DNA from: Microthrixaceae bacterium
Lineage (GTDB): Bacteria; Actinomycetota; Acidimicrobiia; Acidimicrobiales; Microtrichaceae
Length of the DNA stretch: 64,000 nt
Reading direction: 5' to 3'
NCBI GenBank assembly: GCA_023957975.1
Contig: JAMLGM010000010.1
Span: 62,001 to 126,000, forward strand
In this document: in pieces, positions 50,882 to 61,145 of the stretch
Position numbering within the stretch: position 1 is the stretch's first letter
Layout of the letters: every line of letters begins with the position of its first letter
Notes under the pieces: generated by a model
Database searches by the model: none
What the model saw: the letters and a program-made list of their open reading frames with translations, nothing else
What the model was told of the DNA's origin: nothing
Position numbers and translations under genes: made by a program

Positions 50882-52881
50882 GTTTGAACTCCTGGGGTTG
50901 AACGATCGAAGGATCGGGTTGGGACGGCGGACGGGTTGGTGATCGGATCGAGGACACAGGTGATGGATGTGCCGTGGCCGGGGGTGCTCTGGATTTCGAG
51001 TGCGGCGCCGATCGACGAGGCGCGTTCTCTCATTCCGAGCATTCCGTAACTATCCAGTCGGCCGGAACGCCCGATTTGAAAGCCAATTCCGTCATCTGCG
51101 ACGCGAAGTACCGCTCGTCCGGCCAGATTTCGCCACGTGATGACCACCCTTGTGGCGTTTGCGTGTCGTTCGACGTTGGTCAGCGCCTCTTGCGCGATGC
51201 GCCACATCTCGCGTTCCTGAAGCAGTGGAAGACGGCTGGTGGAGTCGACATCGACTTCGATGATCAGGTCGCTGCGTTCCTCGACTCGGCGGGCGTATTG
51301 CTCGAGTGTGTCTTCGATCGGCACGGTCTCGGTGACGTCGGTGCGTAGGTCATAGAGGGTGTCGCGCACCTCGCGCACGACGCCGCGCAGGTCCTCGCGC
51401 AGGCGAACGAGTTCGCCGCCCACGTCATCGCCCTGCGAGCTGCGGTTGATGACCCGGTCGAGTTCGAAGGCCAGATACGCGAGGGACTGGCCGATGCGGT
51501 CGTGCAGGTCGCGTGCGATGCGGGTTCGTTCCTCGTCCGCTCCGACCGTTCGAATTCGCGCGAACCACTGGGCGTTGTCGAGGGCCATCGCCAACGCCGG
51601 CACCACGCCGGACAAGACGTTGGCGCAGCGCAGGTCGAACGCGTCGGGCCGACGGTGTTCGACGGCGATCAGTCCGATGGTCGTGCCGCGGGCGACGAGC
51701 GCCGAGTAGAGGCCCGATGCGGACCGTTCGACCAGCCCGTCTCCGTCGATCGCTCCGAGACGGGCGAGGCGCACGACGCCGGCGGTGGTGATCGCCTGTC
51801 GAAGCCCGGGGGGCAACTCGTCGGAACCGAGCCGATCGGGGAGGTGGCATCCCTCCTGGCGGATGACGTTCCAGTCGCCGGCGGTCTCGTCGAACAAGAC
51901 GATGGCCACCGAGTCGAACTCGAACAACTCGCGCAACTGCGTCACGGTGGACACCACGACGTCGTGCATGTCGAGCGATGACGGAAGCGTCTGGGTGACC
52001 TTGTGGAGCGAGTAGAGCAGCGTGTTCGCATCGGCCAGGCGACTGAGGCGGTCGAAGGCCAGGTCGCGTTCGCGGTCCGCCTGTCCGGAGAGTTTTCGTC
52101 CGAAGCCCGCGACGAGGGCGATCAGGAGCACCAGGGTGGTCCACGTGCCGGACAGCGTGAGCGCTTCGGTGTGGTTTTCCTCGACCAGGATCGTGGGGAC
52201 TCCGACGATGATGGCCAGTCCGGCCGCGGCGCGAAGCGCGTAGCCGAATCCGCCCGCGAAGCCACTGATCACGATGATCGGCAGGAGGCTGAACACGAAC
52301 GGACTCGTCCAGAATCCGGTCGCCGCCACGACGCTGGTCAACACCAGGGACTCGAGGAGCAGTTGGCGATCGATCGCCGACGGGGAACCATCTCGAACGG
52401 GACGGATCGCCCGGTAGGTCGAATAGCCAGCGACGACCACGGTGCCGACGACGGTGGCCAGGTCGCCGTCGATGAGCGTCGTGGCGGCCAACAGCAGCCC
52501 GATTGCGACGGTCGAGAGGCGTACCGCGGCGATCATCGGGTTGAAGACGCTCAACCGGTCATGGCTGCTGGTGGTGGCGGTGACGTCGGGGCCGGGGTCT
52601 CCGGGTGGCGCCGGCGGGGCGGAGAACGGACCGTCAGGAACCGCTCCGGCGTCGGTGTTCGTGGTGTGTCCGAGTGCCGTGTGTCCGAGTGCCGTGTGTT
52701 CGAGCGCCGTGTGTTCGAGTGCGTCATCGGCCGGAGTCCCCGAGGGCGACGGATCACGCTGCCCCGCCGTGGGCCCGACGGCGCTCGGGCTCAGCACGGC
52801 CGTCGCCGATGCGACGTCGGAGAACCTGGGGGAAATTGCCCGCTTCATCGCTGGTTCTATCGGCAGCTTCGGGCAGAACAT
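50878..52881 (-). CDS. Sensor histidine kinase with membrane and GAF domains
   Basis: A 667-residue HisKA_3-type kinase. Residues 1-110 are cytoplasmic-looking and Ser/Pro/Thr-rich, with four ALEHT/ALGHT repeats near residues 54-73. Four to six hydrophobic segments lie between about 115 and 260. A GAF domain covers roughly 290-440, then the dimerisation helix with phosphoacceptor His460 (IARDLHDRIG) and a HATPase domain with NVERHANAT, VADDGIGF and GMRERA motifs. It is the first gene of the pair with the NarL-type regulator. The signal is unknown. Confidence 0.9.
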   Translation of the reverse strand: MFCPKLPIEPAMKRAISPRFSDVASATAVLSPSAVGPTAGQRDPSPSGTPADDALEHTALEHTALGHTALGHTTNTDAGAVPDGPFSAPPAPPGDPGPDVTATTSSHDRLSVFNPMIAAVRLSTVAIGLLLAATTLIDGDLATVVGTVVVAGYSTYRAIRPVRDGSPSAIDRQLLLESLVLTSVVAATGFWTSPFVFSLLPIIVISGFAGGFGYALRAAAGLAIIVGVPTILVEENHTEALTLSGTWTTLVLLIALVAGFGRKLSGQADRERDLAFDRLSRLADANTLLYSLHKVTQTLPSSLDMHDVVVSTVTQLRELFEFDSVAIVLFDETAGDWNVIRQEGCHLPDRLGSDELPPGLRQAITTAGVVRLARLGAIDGDGLVERSASGLYSALVARGTTIGLIAVEHRRPDAFDLRCANVLSGVVPALAMALDNAQWFARIRTVGADEERTRIARDLHDRIGQSLAYLAFELDRVINRSSQGDDVGGELVRLREDLRGVVREVRDTLYDLRTDVTETVPIEDTLEQYARRVEERSDLIIEVDVDSTSRLPLLQEREMWRIAQEALTNVERHANATRVVITWRNLAGRAVLRVADDGIGFQIGRSGRLDSYGMLGMRERASSIGAALEIQSTPGHGTSITCVLDPITNPSAVPTRSFDRSTPGVQT
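52664..52723 (-). repeat. 15-nt in-frame tandem repeat in the kinase gene
   Basis: Four 15-nt units (two identical pairs differing by one or two bases) encode alternating ALEHT and ALGHT in the disordered N-terminal part of the kinase. Copy change would keep the frame. Confidence 0.95.
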
Positions 52882-52896
52882 GAGTCGTGTGACTCA
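52881..52896. promoter_or_regulatory. 16-bp inverted repeat between the kinase gene and coaE
   Basis: TGAGTC-GTGT-GACTCA, perfect 6-bp arms, directly next to the kinase start codon and over the expected -35 position of coaE (52887-52892). Candidate operator, possibly for the response regulator of this pair. Confidence 0.45.
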
Positions 52897-52909
52897 CCGG
52901 GGGGTTCGA

Positions 52910-52915
52910 TAATCT
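52910..52915 (+). promoter_or_regulatory. -10 box for leaderless coaE mRNA
   Basis: TAATCT followed by 6 nt and the ATG at 52922. Confidence 0.5.
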
Positions 52916-52921
52916 CCCCGC

Positions 52922-53602
52922 ATGATTCTCGTGGGGCTCACCGGAGGCATCGGATCGGGAAAGACGACGGTGTCCGCGGGGCTCGCCGCACGGGGTGCCG
53001 TGGTCATCGATGCCGACCGGATCGTTCATGAACTGCAATCGCCGGGCCAACAGGTGCTCGCGGAGATGGTCGAGCGCTTCGGCGAAGAAATCCTGCATCC
53101 CGACGGCACATTGAATCGCCAGGCGGTGGCCGACCGCGTGTTCGGCGACGAGGAGGCGTTGGCCGACCTCGGCAAGATCGTGCATCCGAGGGTGTCGGAG
53201 GAGATCTTTCGCCGCGTCGCCGAACAGGACCACACCGACAACATCGTCGTGCTCGACATCCCGTTACTCACCGAATCCGGCTGGGAGGGCATGGTGGGCA
53301 CGATCGTCGTCGATCTCGACACCGAGTTGGCGGTGCAGCGGCTGATGGCGCACCGGTCGTTTCCCGAGGCCGATGCCCGGGCCCGGATCGCCCGACAGGC
53401 GACCCGCGAGGAGCGTCGGGCCGGAGCGTGGATCGTCATCGACAACTCGGGCGATTTCGACGATCTTGAGCGCCTGATCGACGATGCCTGGGAACAGATC
53501 CTGGCCAAGCGCGACGAGGTGCTCGCCGCCGGATTTCATGGGACGGTGACGCTGGGGCGCGCCGCCGATCGTGGCGCTGAAACCACCGGCGAGACCCGCT
53601 GA
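52922..53602 (+). CDS. coaE: Dephospho-CoA kinase
   Basis: A 226-residue dephospho-CoA kinase, the last step of CoA synthesis. P-loop GLTGGIGSGKTT at residues 5-16, then VVIDADRIVHELQSPGQ, LGKIVHPRV and VVLDIPLLTESGW. The C-terminal 30 residues after the kinase fold are variable. In many actinobacteria coaE lies next to uvrB, as here. It has its own leaderless promoter. Confidence 0.94.
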   Translation: MILVGLTGGIGSGKTTVSAGLAARGAVVIDADRIVHELQSPGQQVLAEMVERFGEEILHPDGTLNRQAVADRVFGDEEALADLGKIVHPRVSEEIFRRVAEQDHTDNIVVLDIPLLTESGWEGMVGTIVVDLDTELAVQRLMAHRSFPEADARARIARQATREERRAGAWIVIDNSGDFDDLERLIDDAWEQILAKRDEVLAAGFHGTVTLGRAADRGAETTGETR

Positions 53603-53624
53603 CTCGCGAGTCCGCGAGCATTGA

Positions 53625-53647
53625 CTGTCAGGGGTCGTCACTAGCCT
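53625..53647 (+). promoter_or_regulatory. PafBC/RecA-NDp-type DNA-damage promoter of uvrB
   Basis: CTGTCAGGG (53625-53633), exactly 8 nt, then TAGCCT (53642-53647), then 7 nt to the GTG. It matches tTGTCRgtg-N8-TAnnnT. The stretch TGTCAGGGGTCG is identical in sequence and spacing to the HNH gene promoter at 30982-30993. Confidence 0.75.
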
Positions 53648-53654
53648 GTGGCTC

Positions 53655-55718
<2,064 letters not shown>

Positions 55719-55820
55719 GCATCCAGGGTTGGGCGGCGAGTTGGTGGGTCAGAATCCGAAGCGCAGCGAGGTGCTGTGAGAGCGCTGAATATCCGAACGA
55801 CGAAACGCAGCGTCGGGGCA

Positions 55821-55826
55821 TAACCT
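55821..55826 (+). promoter_or_regulatory. -10 box for the YbjN-like gene
   Basis: TAACCT, 6 nt, then the ATG at 55833: leaderless-type arrangement. Confidence 0.5.
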
Positions 55827-55832
55827 GCCGTC

Positions 55833-56513
55833 ATGGGCGACAACGAAAACGACGCCATCGATCTCGAACACAGCAACGGCTGGCTCGCGTTCGAGATGCT
55901 GGGCACGCTGCTTGAGGAAGAGGAGTTCCATCCCGAACAACTCAGCGGAACGACGGCGTACCGATTCGGGGTTTCCGGAACCAACGGACAGTTCCGAGTG
56001 GTCGCGCACTGCAACGTGGAACTCGAACAGCTCTACGTCTACGTGCTCACCGACGTTCGAGTACCCGAACCGCGTCGGGGGGCGGTGGCCGAACTGATCG
56101 CTCGGGCGAACTACGGCATGCGTATTGGCAATTTCGAACTCGACATGCGCGACGGCGAGGTCCGGTACAAGTCGAGCCTCGACTTCGAACACAACGAGTT
56201 GACGCCGAGCCTGGTGCACAACGCGATGATGCCGGCGCTCGCCACGATGGATCGCTACTTCGCCGTGGTGATGAGCGTTGCGTTCGGGTCCGTCTCACCG
56301 GCCGACGCAATCACCGTTCTGGAGCCTGCGCCCCAGGTCCCTGCGGATGAGTTCGCAGCCGAGGAGTTCCCAGCCGAGGAGTTCGACGACGAGGGCTTCG
56401 ACGACGACGAGCTCCTGGACGACGAGTTCCCGGAGTTCGAACTCGGAGAGGCCGACGTGTCGGACGACGCGTCGACCGACACGGCCGAGGACGATCACCC
56501 GGCCGAGGACTGA
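55833..56513 (+). CDS. YbjN-domain protein with acidic tail
   Basis: A 226-residue protein. The first 160 residues look like a YbjN/CesT-type chaperone-like fold (LAFEMLGTLLEEEEFHPEQL, then VVAHCNVELEQLYVYVLTDVRV, ELIARANYGMRIGNFELDMRDGEVRYKSSLDF). The last 65 residues are almost wholly acidic with EEF and DDE repeats, so disordered and negatively charged. YbjN proteins are linked to type III chaperone folds and stress, but function is not defined. Monocistronic, between uvrB and a convergent ABC exporter. Confidence 0.7.
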   Translation: MGDNENDAIDLEHSNGWLAFEMLGTLLEEEEFHPEQLSGTTAYRFGVSGTNGQFRVVAHCNVELEQLYVYVLTDVRVPEPRRGAVAELIARANYGMRIGNFELDMRDGEVRYKSSLDFEHNELTPSLVHNAMMPALATMDRYFAVVMSVAFGSVSPADAITVLEPAPQVPADEFAAEEFPAEEFDDEGFDDDELLDDEFPEFELGEADVSDDASTDTAEDDHPAED

Positions 56514-56529
56514 CCGCCAGGAAGACCGA

Positions 56530-56557
56530 CCGCCAGGCGGACGCGCCGCCAGGCGGT
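56530..56557. terminator. Repeated CCGCCAGGCGG palindromes between convergent genes
   Basis: Two copies of the 11-nt palindrome CCGCC-A-GGCGG (56530-56540 and 56547-56557). Together they can form an ACCGCC/GGCGGT-paired structure in the 56-nt gap between the YbjN-like gene and the FtsX-like permease gene. Possible bidirectional terminator without a T tract. Confidence 0.4.
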
Positions 56558-56569
56558 CACGTCTGTCGG

Positions 56570-59068
56570 CTATTCGACCTTGACCGCGTCGAGGATGTCG
56601 AGACGCGAGGCCCGGCGGGTGGGGGCGATCGCAGCGACGACACCCAGGACGATCCCGAGCACGAAGATGCCCGCAAGCTGTTTCCACCCGAATGCGATGT
56701 CGGCCAACTCGGTGGCTCGCAACAACAGCCAGGCGACAAGCGCGCCACTTGCGAGGCCGATGATCGTGCCGAGCAGCGACATCTGCACGGCCTCGAAACG
56801 CACCATCCGACGCACCTCGCGTCGGGTCATTCCCACTGCGCGCAGCAGCCCGAGTTCGCGGCGGCGTTCGAAGATCGACAACGACAGCGTGTTGACCAGG
56901 CCGATCAGGGCGATCACTACGCTCATCCCGAGCAGGCCGTTCACGGCGTTGATCAGGAAATTGAAGACCGACTCGATGATCCGCCCGAAGATGTTGCCCT
57001 CGAACACGAAGATGTTGCCGAGCCCTTGGGTGATCTCCTTGATCTCGCGGGTCGCCTCGGACTTCCGGGTCGGTTCGAAGGCGATCATCATGTAGTTCAC
57101 GCCGTTGTCGGCGGGAGCGATCTCATCGAACAGTTCGGGTGACAACACGTAGCCGAGCGACCCGGCGTCGAAGGTACTTTCCAGATAGTCGGCAAGCTCC
57201 ACGGTGATGGAGGTGCCGAGCGCGTTCGTGATCGTCTTGGGGCCGAGCGTCATCGAGTTCGCGTCCATCGGCAACGACACGGCTCGGTCGCCGAGCTCGT
57301 CCCAGCTCATCGACACCGGCGTGATGCCGAGCCGCGAGAGGGCGCTGAGGTCGTCGGTGGTACTCACGACGCCGACCGCCCCGTCGATCGTGACGTTGTA
57401 CTGCCGGATTCGAACCGAAATTTCGACGCCGTCGACCGCCTCGATTTCCTCGACCATCTCCGGGTTGATCGCCCCGGTCATCGCCCCGACGTAGACGTCG
57501 GTGCTCTGCTGGTCCTCGACGTAGGACAGCACGGTCGATTTGAGCGAGTTGCCGGCGATCGACACCAGCGTGACGAGCATGACCCCGATCACGAGCGCGT
57601 TCATCGTGGTGGCGGTGCGTTTGGGGTTTCGCGACAGGTTCTCCGAGCTCAGTCGACCCGGCGTTCCGGTGAGCGAGACGAGCGGGCGGGTTGCCCACGC
57701 CACGAGCACGGTCAGGGCGGGGCCGGAGAGGAACACGCCGATCACCAGAAGGAACGCACCGATGCCGACGAACCACCCGGAGCGGGTGAGGCACAGGCCG
57801 ACGCCGGCGAGGAACAACACGACGGCGGCGCCGAGGCGAATTCGACCGAGCCGGTTGCGCTCGATGGCGGCCTCGCGCATGGCTTCGACCGGGGCGGTTC
57901 GTCCGGCCCGCCAGGCGGGGATCAGCACCGACACCATGGTGACGATGATCCCGGCGGCGAACGCGGTGATGACGATCCCGGGGGTGATGACGATCGACGC
58001 CGGTGGAAGGTCGAGGTCGAACGCGTTGAGCACGGCGGTGAGCCCCACCGTGAGCAACGTGCCGAGGAGTAGTCCGATGACCGATCCGATCAGGCCGATG
58101 CCGAATCCTTCGAGTCGCAGGGAACGTCGAATCTGGCGTGGGGTGGCCGCGACGGCGCGCATCAACGCGAGTTCGCGGGTGCGTTGCTGAACGACGACCG
58201 AGAAGGTGTTGAAGATCACGAATCCGCAGACGAACAGCGCCAACAGCGAGAACCCGGTGAGTACGGGCCCGAGCACATTGAGCACCTCGTTAAGGACGCT
58301 TCGCATGCTTTCGCGGAACGTGTCGCCGGTGACGGCGGTGAATCCGTCGGGGAGGGTGACACGGATCGACTCGGCGAATTCGCCCTGAGACACGGTGCCG
58401 TCGCTCTGCACGAGCACGCGGGTGAAGGTTTGTTCGGCGTTGGCGCCGAGGGTGAATGCCCAGTCGGGGGCGGCCATCACCGTGCCGGTGGAGTCGACCG
58501 AGTCGGTCGTGCCGAAGCTGGTGACCCCGACGACGGTCACGTCGACCGCTCCGCTGAGGGACGTGAGCGACGCGGAGTCGCCAAGGGACAGTTCGCGATC
58601 CTTCATCGTCCCGCGGTCGAAGGTGACCTCGCCTTCCGCCTTCGGTGGGCGCCCCTCGACGATGGTCACCGCGTTGAGGTCGTTGTCGTACCACGGGCGA
58701 ACGGTGAGCCCCTGCATGTCCATGATCGACAGGTCGTCGGCGAACGCGTCGTCGGCGAAGCGCGACATCCCGCTGATGTCGCCGATCGCCGCCTCGACGT
58801 GGGGGAGCGCGGAGATGGTCTCGACGAGGACCTTGTCGATGCCCGCACCCGACATGAGTCCCGACCCGGCGAGTTCCTCGTTGCGCAGGGTCACCGCGGC
58901 GTCGACGTGTTCGTACTGCCGGTCGATTTCTCCGCCGAGGGAGTTGCGGATCGAGGTCGTCAACATGTTGCCGGCGACGAGGAACGCCACCCCGATGGCG
59001 ATGGCGACGAGGGTGGCGATGAACCGCGACAGGTTGGCGCGGAGGGTCTTCATGGCGATGGAGAACAC
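56570..59068 (-). CDS. FtsX-like/MacB-type ABC transporter permease
   Basis: An 832-residue permease with two FtsX domains. N-terminal helix at residues 15-35 (FIATLVAIAIGVAFLVAGNML), a large extracytoplasmic domain, then three hydrophobic segments (LNVLGPVLTGFSLLALFVCGF and two more), a second extracytoplasmic domain and a C-terminal FtsX triple helix. I set the start at the GTG 59068: GGGAG lies 9 nt upstream, and it follows the ATPase stop by 5 nt. The open frame continues upstream but is then antisense or shadow of the ATPase gene. With the ATPase it is an exporter of unknown, perhaps lipoprotein or peptide, substrate. Confidence 0.88.
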   Translation of the reverse strand: MFSIAMKTLRANLSRFIATLVAIAIGVAFLVAGNMLTTSIRNSLGGEIDRQYEHVDAAVTLRNEELAGSGLMSGAGIDKVLVETISALPHVEAAIGDISGMSRFADDAFADDLSIMDMQGLTVRPWYDNDLNAVTIVEGRPPKAEGEVTFDRGTMKDRELSLGDSASLTSLSGAVDVTVVGVTSFGTTDSVDSTGTVMAAPDWAFTLGANAEQTFTRVLVQSDGTVSQGEFAESIRVTLPDGFTAVTGDTFRESMRSVLNEVLNVLGPVLTGFSLLALFVCGFVIFNTFSVVVQQRTRELALMRAVAATPRQIRRSLRLEGFGIGLIGSVIGLLLGTLLTVGLTAVLNAFDLDLPPASIVITPGIVITAFAAGIIVTMVSVLIPAWRAGRTAPVEAMREAAIERNRLGRIRLGAAVVLFLAGVGLCLTRSGWFVGIGAFLLVIGVFLSGPALTVLVAWATRPLVSLTGTPGRLSSENLSRNPKRTATTMNALVIGVMLVTLVSIAGNSLKSTVLSYVEDQQSTDVYVGAMTGAINPEMVEEIEAVDGVEISVRIRQYNVTIDGAVGVVSTTDDLSALSRLGITPVSMSWDELGDRAVSLPMDANSMTLGPKTITNALGTSITVELADYLESTFDAGSLGYVLSPELFDEIAPADNGVNYMMIAFEPTRKSEATREIKEITQGLGNIFVFEGNIFGRIIESVFNFLINAVNGLLGMSVVIALIGLVNTLSLSIFERRRELGLLRAVGMTRREVRRMVRFEAVQMSLLGTIIGLASGALVAWLLLRATELADIAFGWKQLAGIFVLGIVLGVVAAIAPTRRASRLDILDAVKVE

Positions 59069-59073
59069 GGCGC

Positions 59074-59850
59074 TCAGCTCCCGAACTGCAACATGTGGTC
59101 GATGACGGATTCGGTGGTGGGAGATTCGATGCTGTCGACGATGCGGCCGTCGGCCATGAACACGACGCGATCGGTGTAGCTGGCGGCGACCGGATCGTGG
59201 GTGACGATCACCACGGTCTGGGCGGCCTGATCGACGGTCGTGCGCATGAACTGCAACACCTCGGCGCTCGAACGCGAGTCGAGGTTGCCGGTGGGTTCGT
59301 CGCCGAACACGATCGTGGGCCGGGTCATGAGCGCCCTGGCGACCGCGACGCGTTGCTGTTGGCCTCCGGACAGTTGGGCCGGCTTGTGGCGCAGGCGGTC
59401 GCTCAGCCCGACGACGCCGACGAGATAGTCGAAGTACTCCCGGTCGACGGGGCGCTTGGCCAACTTGAGCGGCATGAGGATGTTCTCCTCGGCGGTGAGC
59501 GCCGGCACGAGGTTGAACGACTGGAAGATGAACCCGAGTTGCTCTCGACGCACGAGGGTGAGTTCGGTGGGTGACATGTGGGTGGTTTCGACGCCGCCGA
59601 TGAACGTTCGGCCCGCCGTGAGGGAGTCGAGGCCCGCCATGCACTGCATGAGGGTCGACTTGCCGGACCCGGAGGGACCCATGACGGCGGTGAACCTGCC
59701 GGATTCGAAGGCGAGGGTGACGTTGTCGAGCGCCGCGAGCGGTCCGTCGCCGGTGGTGTAGACCTTGGAGCCGTCATGGATCGACGCCGCCGGTACCGAC
59801 GCAGGTGGGGCCGAAGCTGGCGGGGCCGATGCAGGTGACATTTGGGGCAT
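59074..59850 (-). CDS. MacB/LolD-type ABC transporter ATPase
   Basis: About 258 residues. Walker [11 protein letters not shown]-loop FIFQSFNLV, signature LSGGQQQR, Walker [13 protein letters not shown] and switch His in VTHDPVA, all of the LolD/MacB class that pairs with FtsX-like permeases. The family fold begins near [14 protein letters not shown]; before it is a Pro/Ala/Ser-rich stretch. I place the start at the ATG 59850; the ATG at 59841 is possible and neither has a clear Shine-Dalgarno. The Pro-rich open frame continues up to 60117, into aroC, so a longer start cannot be excluded. Confidence 0.85.
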   Translation of the reverse strand: MPQMSPASAPPASAPPASVPAASIHDGSKVYTTGDGPLAALDNVTLAFESGRFTAVMGPSGSGKSTLMQCMAGLDSLTAGRTFIGGVETTHMSPTELTLVRREQLGFIFQSFNLVPALTAEENILMPLKLAKRPVDREYFDYLVGVVGLSDRLRHKPAQLSGGQQQRVAVARALMTRPTIVFGDEPTGNLDSRSSAEVLQFMRTTVDQAAQTVVIVTHDPVAASYTDRVVFMADGRIVDSIESPTTESVIDHMLQFGS

Positions 59851-60020
59851 CTGCGGGGAAATCGGGGGTGGTACCGGTGGGGGAATCGAACTCAACGGGG
59901 CTCCAGGGCATGGTCGGTCGTGGGACGAGACTACGGGCGGCGGCTTGGTCGATGGTGGCGCGTTTGGCGAGAGTGGCGAGATCGGCGAGATCGGTGAAGT
60001 GCCGGCGCCGGCACCGGCGG

Positions 60021-61112
60021 CTACAGCACGTCGACGGCGCGCTGGCGCAGCCAGTGGTCGGCGAGGGTCAACAGGGCGGCCGCCTCGACGAGGGGGACGG
60101 CGCGGGGCAACACGCACGGATCGTGGCGTCCCTTCGCCGCCAGTTCGACGGGCTCGTTGTCCCGGTTCACCGTCATCTGGGGTGACGAGATCGTGGCGGT
60201 GGGCTTGAAGGCGACACGAAACACGATGTCCTCGCCGTTGGAGATGCCACCCTGGATGCCGCCCGAATGGTTGGTGGCGGTGCGGGGCCGGCCGTCGGGG
60301 CCGGGCACGAAGGCGTCGTTGTGTTCACGGCCCGTGAGGCGGGTCGCGGCGAACCCGTCGCCGAACTCGACCCCGCGGGTTGCGGGAAGCGACATCGCCG
60401 CCTTGGCGAGATCGGCGGTCAGCTTGTCGAAAACCGGCTCGCCGAGGCCGGCGGGCACGTTACGGGCGACGCAGGTGACCACGCCGCCGAGCGAGTCTCC
60501 GTCCCGGCGCGCCGCTTCGATCGCCTCGGTGATCCTCGCCGCGTGCAGCGGCGACGGGCATCGCGTCGGGTCGGCCTCGACCTGTTCGAGGGTCACACTC
60601 GTCGCGTCGATCGCCTCGTCGGCGTCGATCGAATGCACCGAACTCACCCACGCGAGCACCTCGATGCCGGCGGCGACCTTCAGCAGCTTTCGGGCGACGG
60701 CTCCGGCGGCGACCCGGCCGATGGTCTCGCGCGCCGAGGCCCGTCCGCCGCCGGCGATCGCGCGGATGCCGTACTTGGCGTCGTAGGTGTAGTCGGCGTG
60801 GCTCGGCCGGTACAGGTCGGCCATGTGGTCATAGGCGCTCGAACGGTGATCGGCGTTGCGGACCTCGAGCGCGATGGGGGTGCCGGTGGTGCGGCCCTCC
60901 CACATGCCCGAGAGAATCTCGACGACGTCTGCCTCGTTGCGTTGGGTGACCAGTCGGCTCTGCCCGGGTCGACGACGGTCGAGGTCGGCCTGAATGTCGG
61001 CCTCGCACAGTTCGAGCCGGGGAGGGCAGCCGTCGACGACGACCCCGACCGCCACCCCATGGGATTCGCCGTAGGTGGACACCCGAAACAGCCGGCCGCT
61101 CTGCGAAGACAT
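60021..61112 (-). CDS. aroC: Chorismate synthase
   Basis: A 363-residue FMN-dependent chorismate synthase, the last common step of aromatic synthesis. Signatures: [60 protein letters not shown] and [18 protein letters not shown], all at typical positions. The ATG at 61112 fixes the normal N-terminus ([13 protein letters not shown]). A CATACT box lies 7 nt upstream. It is divergent from the membrane protein gene. Confidence 0.95.
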   Translation of the reverse strand: MSSQSGRLFRVSTYGESHGVAVGVVVDGCPPRLELCEADIQADLDRRRPGQSRLVTQRNEADVVEILSGMWEGRTTGTPIALEVRNADHRSSAYDHMADLYRPSHADYTYDAKYGIRAIAGGGRASARETIGRVAAGAVARKLLKVAAGIEVLAWVSSVHSIDADEAIDATSVTLEQVEADPTRCPSPLHAARITEAIEAARRDGDSLGGVVTCVARNVPAGLGEPVFDKLTADLAKAAMSLPATRGVEFGDGFAATRLTGREHNDAFVPGPDGRPRTATNHSGGIQGGISNGEDIVFRVAFKPTATISSPQMTVNRDNEPVELAAKGRHDPCVLPRAVPLVEAAALLTLADHWLRQRAVDVL

Positions 61113-61145
61113 GCTCACAAGTATGGCGTGGACGCCGATTGGTTC

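Noticed and set aside
59069..59644. N-terminal extension of the FtsX-like permease
   Set aside because: The added residues are Arg/His/Pro-rich shadow of the ATPase gene; a Shine-Dalgarno and a correctly placed GTG at 59068 fit better.
60267..61145. N-terminal extension of the multi-pass membrane protein
   Set aside because: This part is antisense to aroC and lacks hydrophobic segments; the ATG at 61146 gives a normal first helix.
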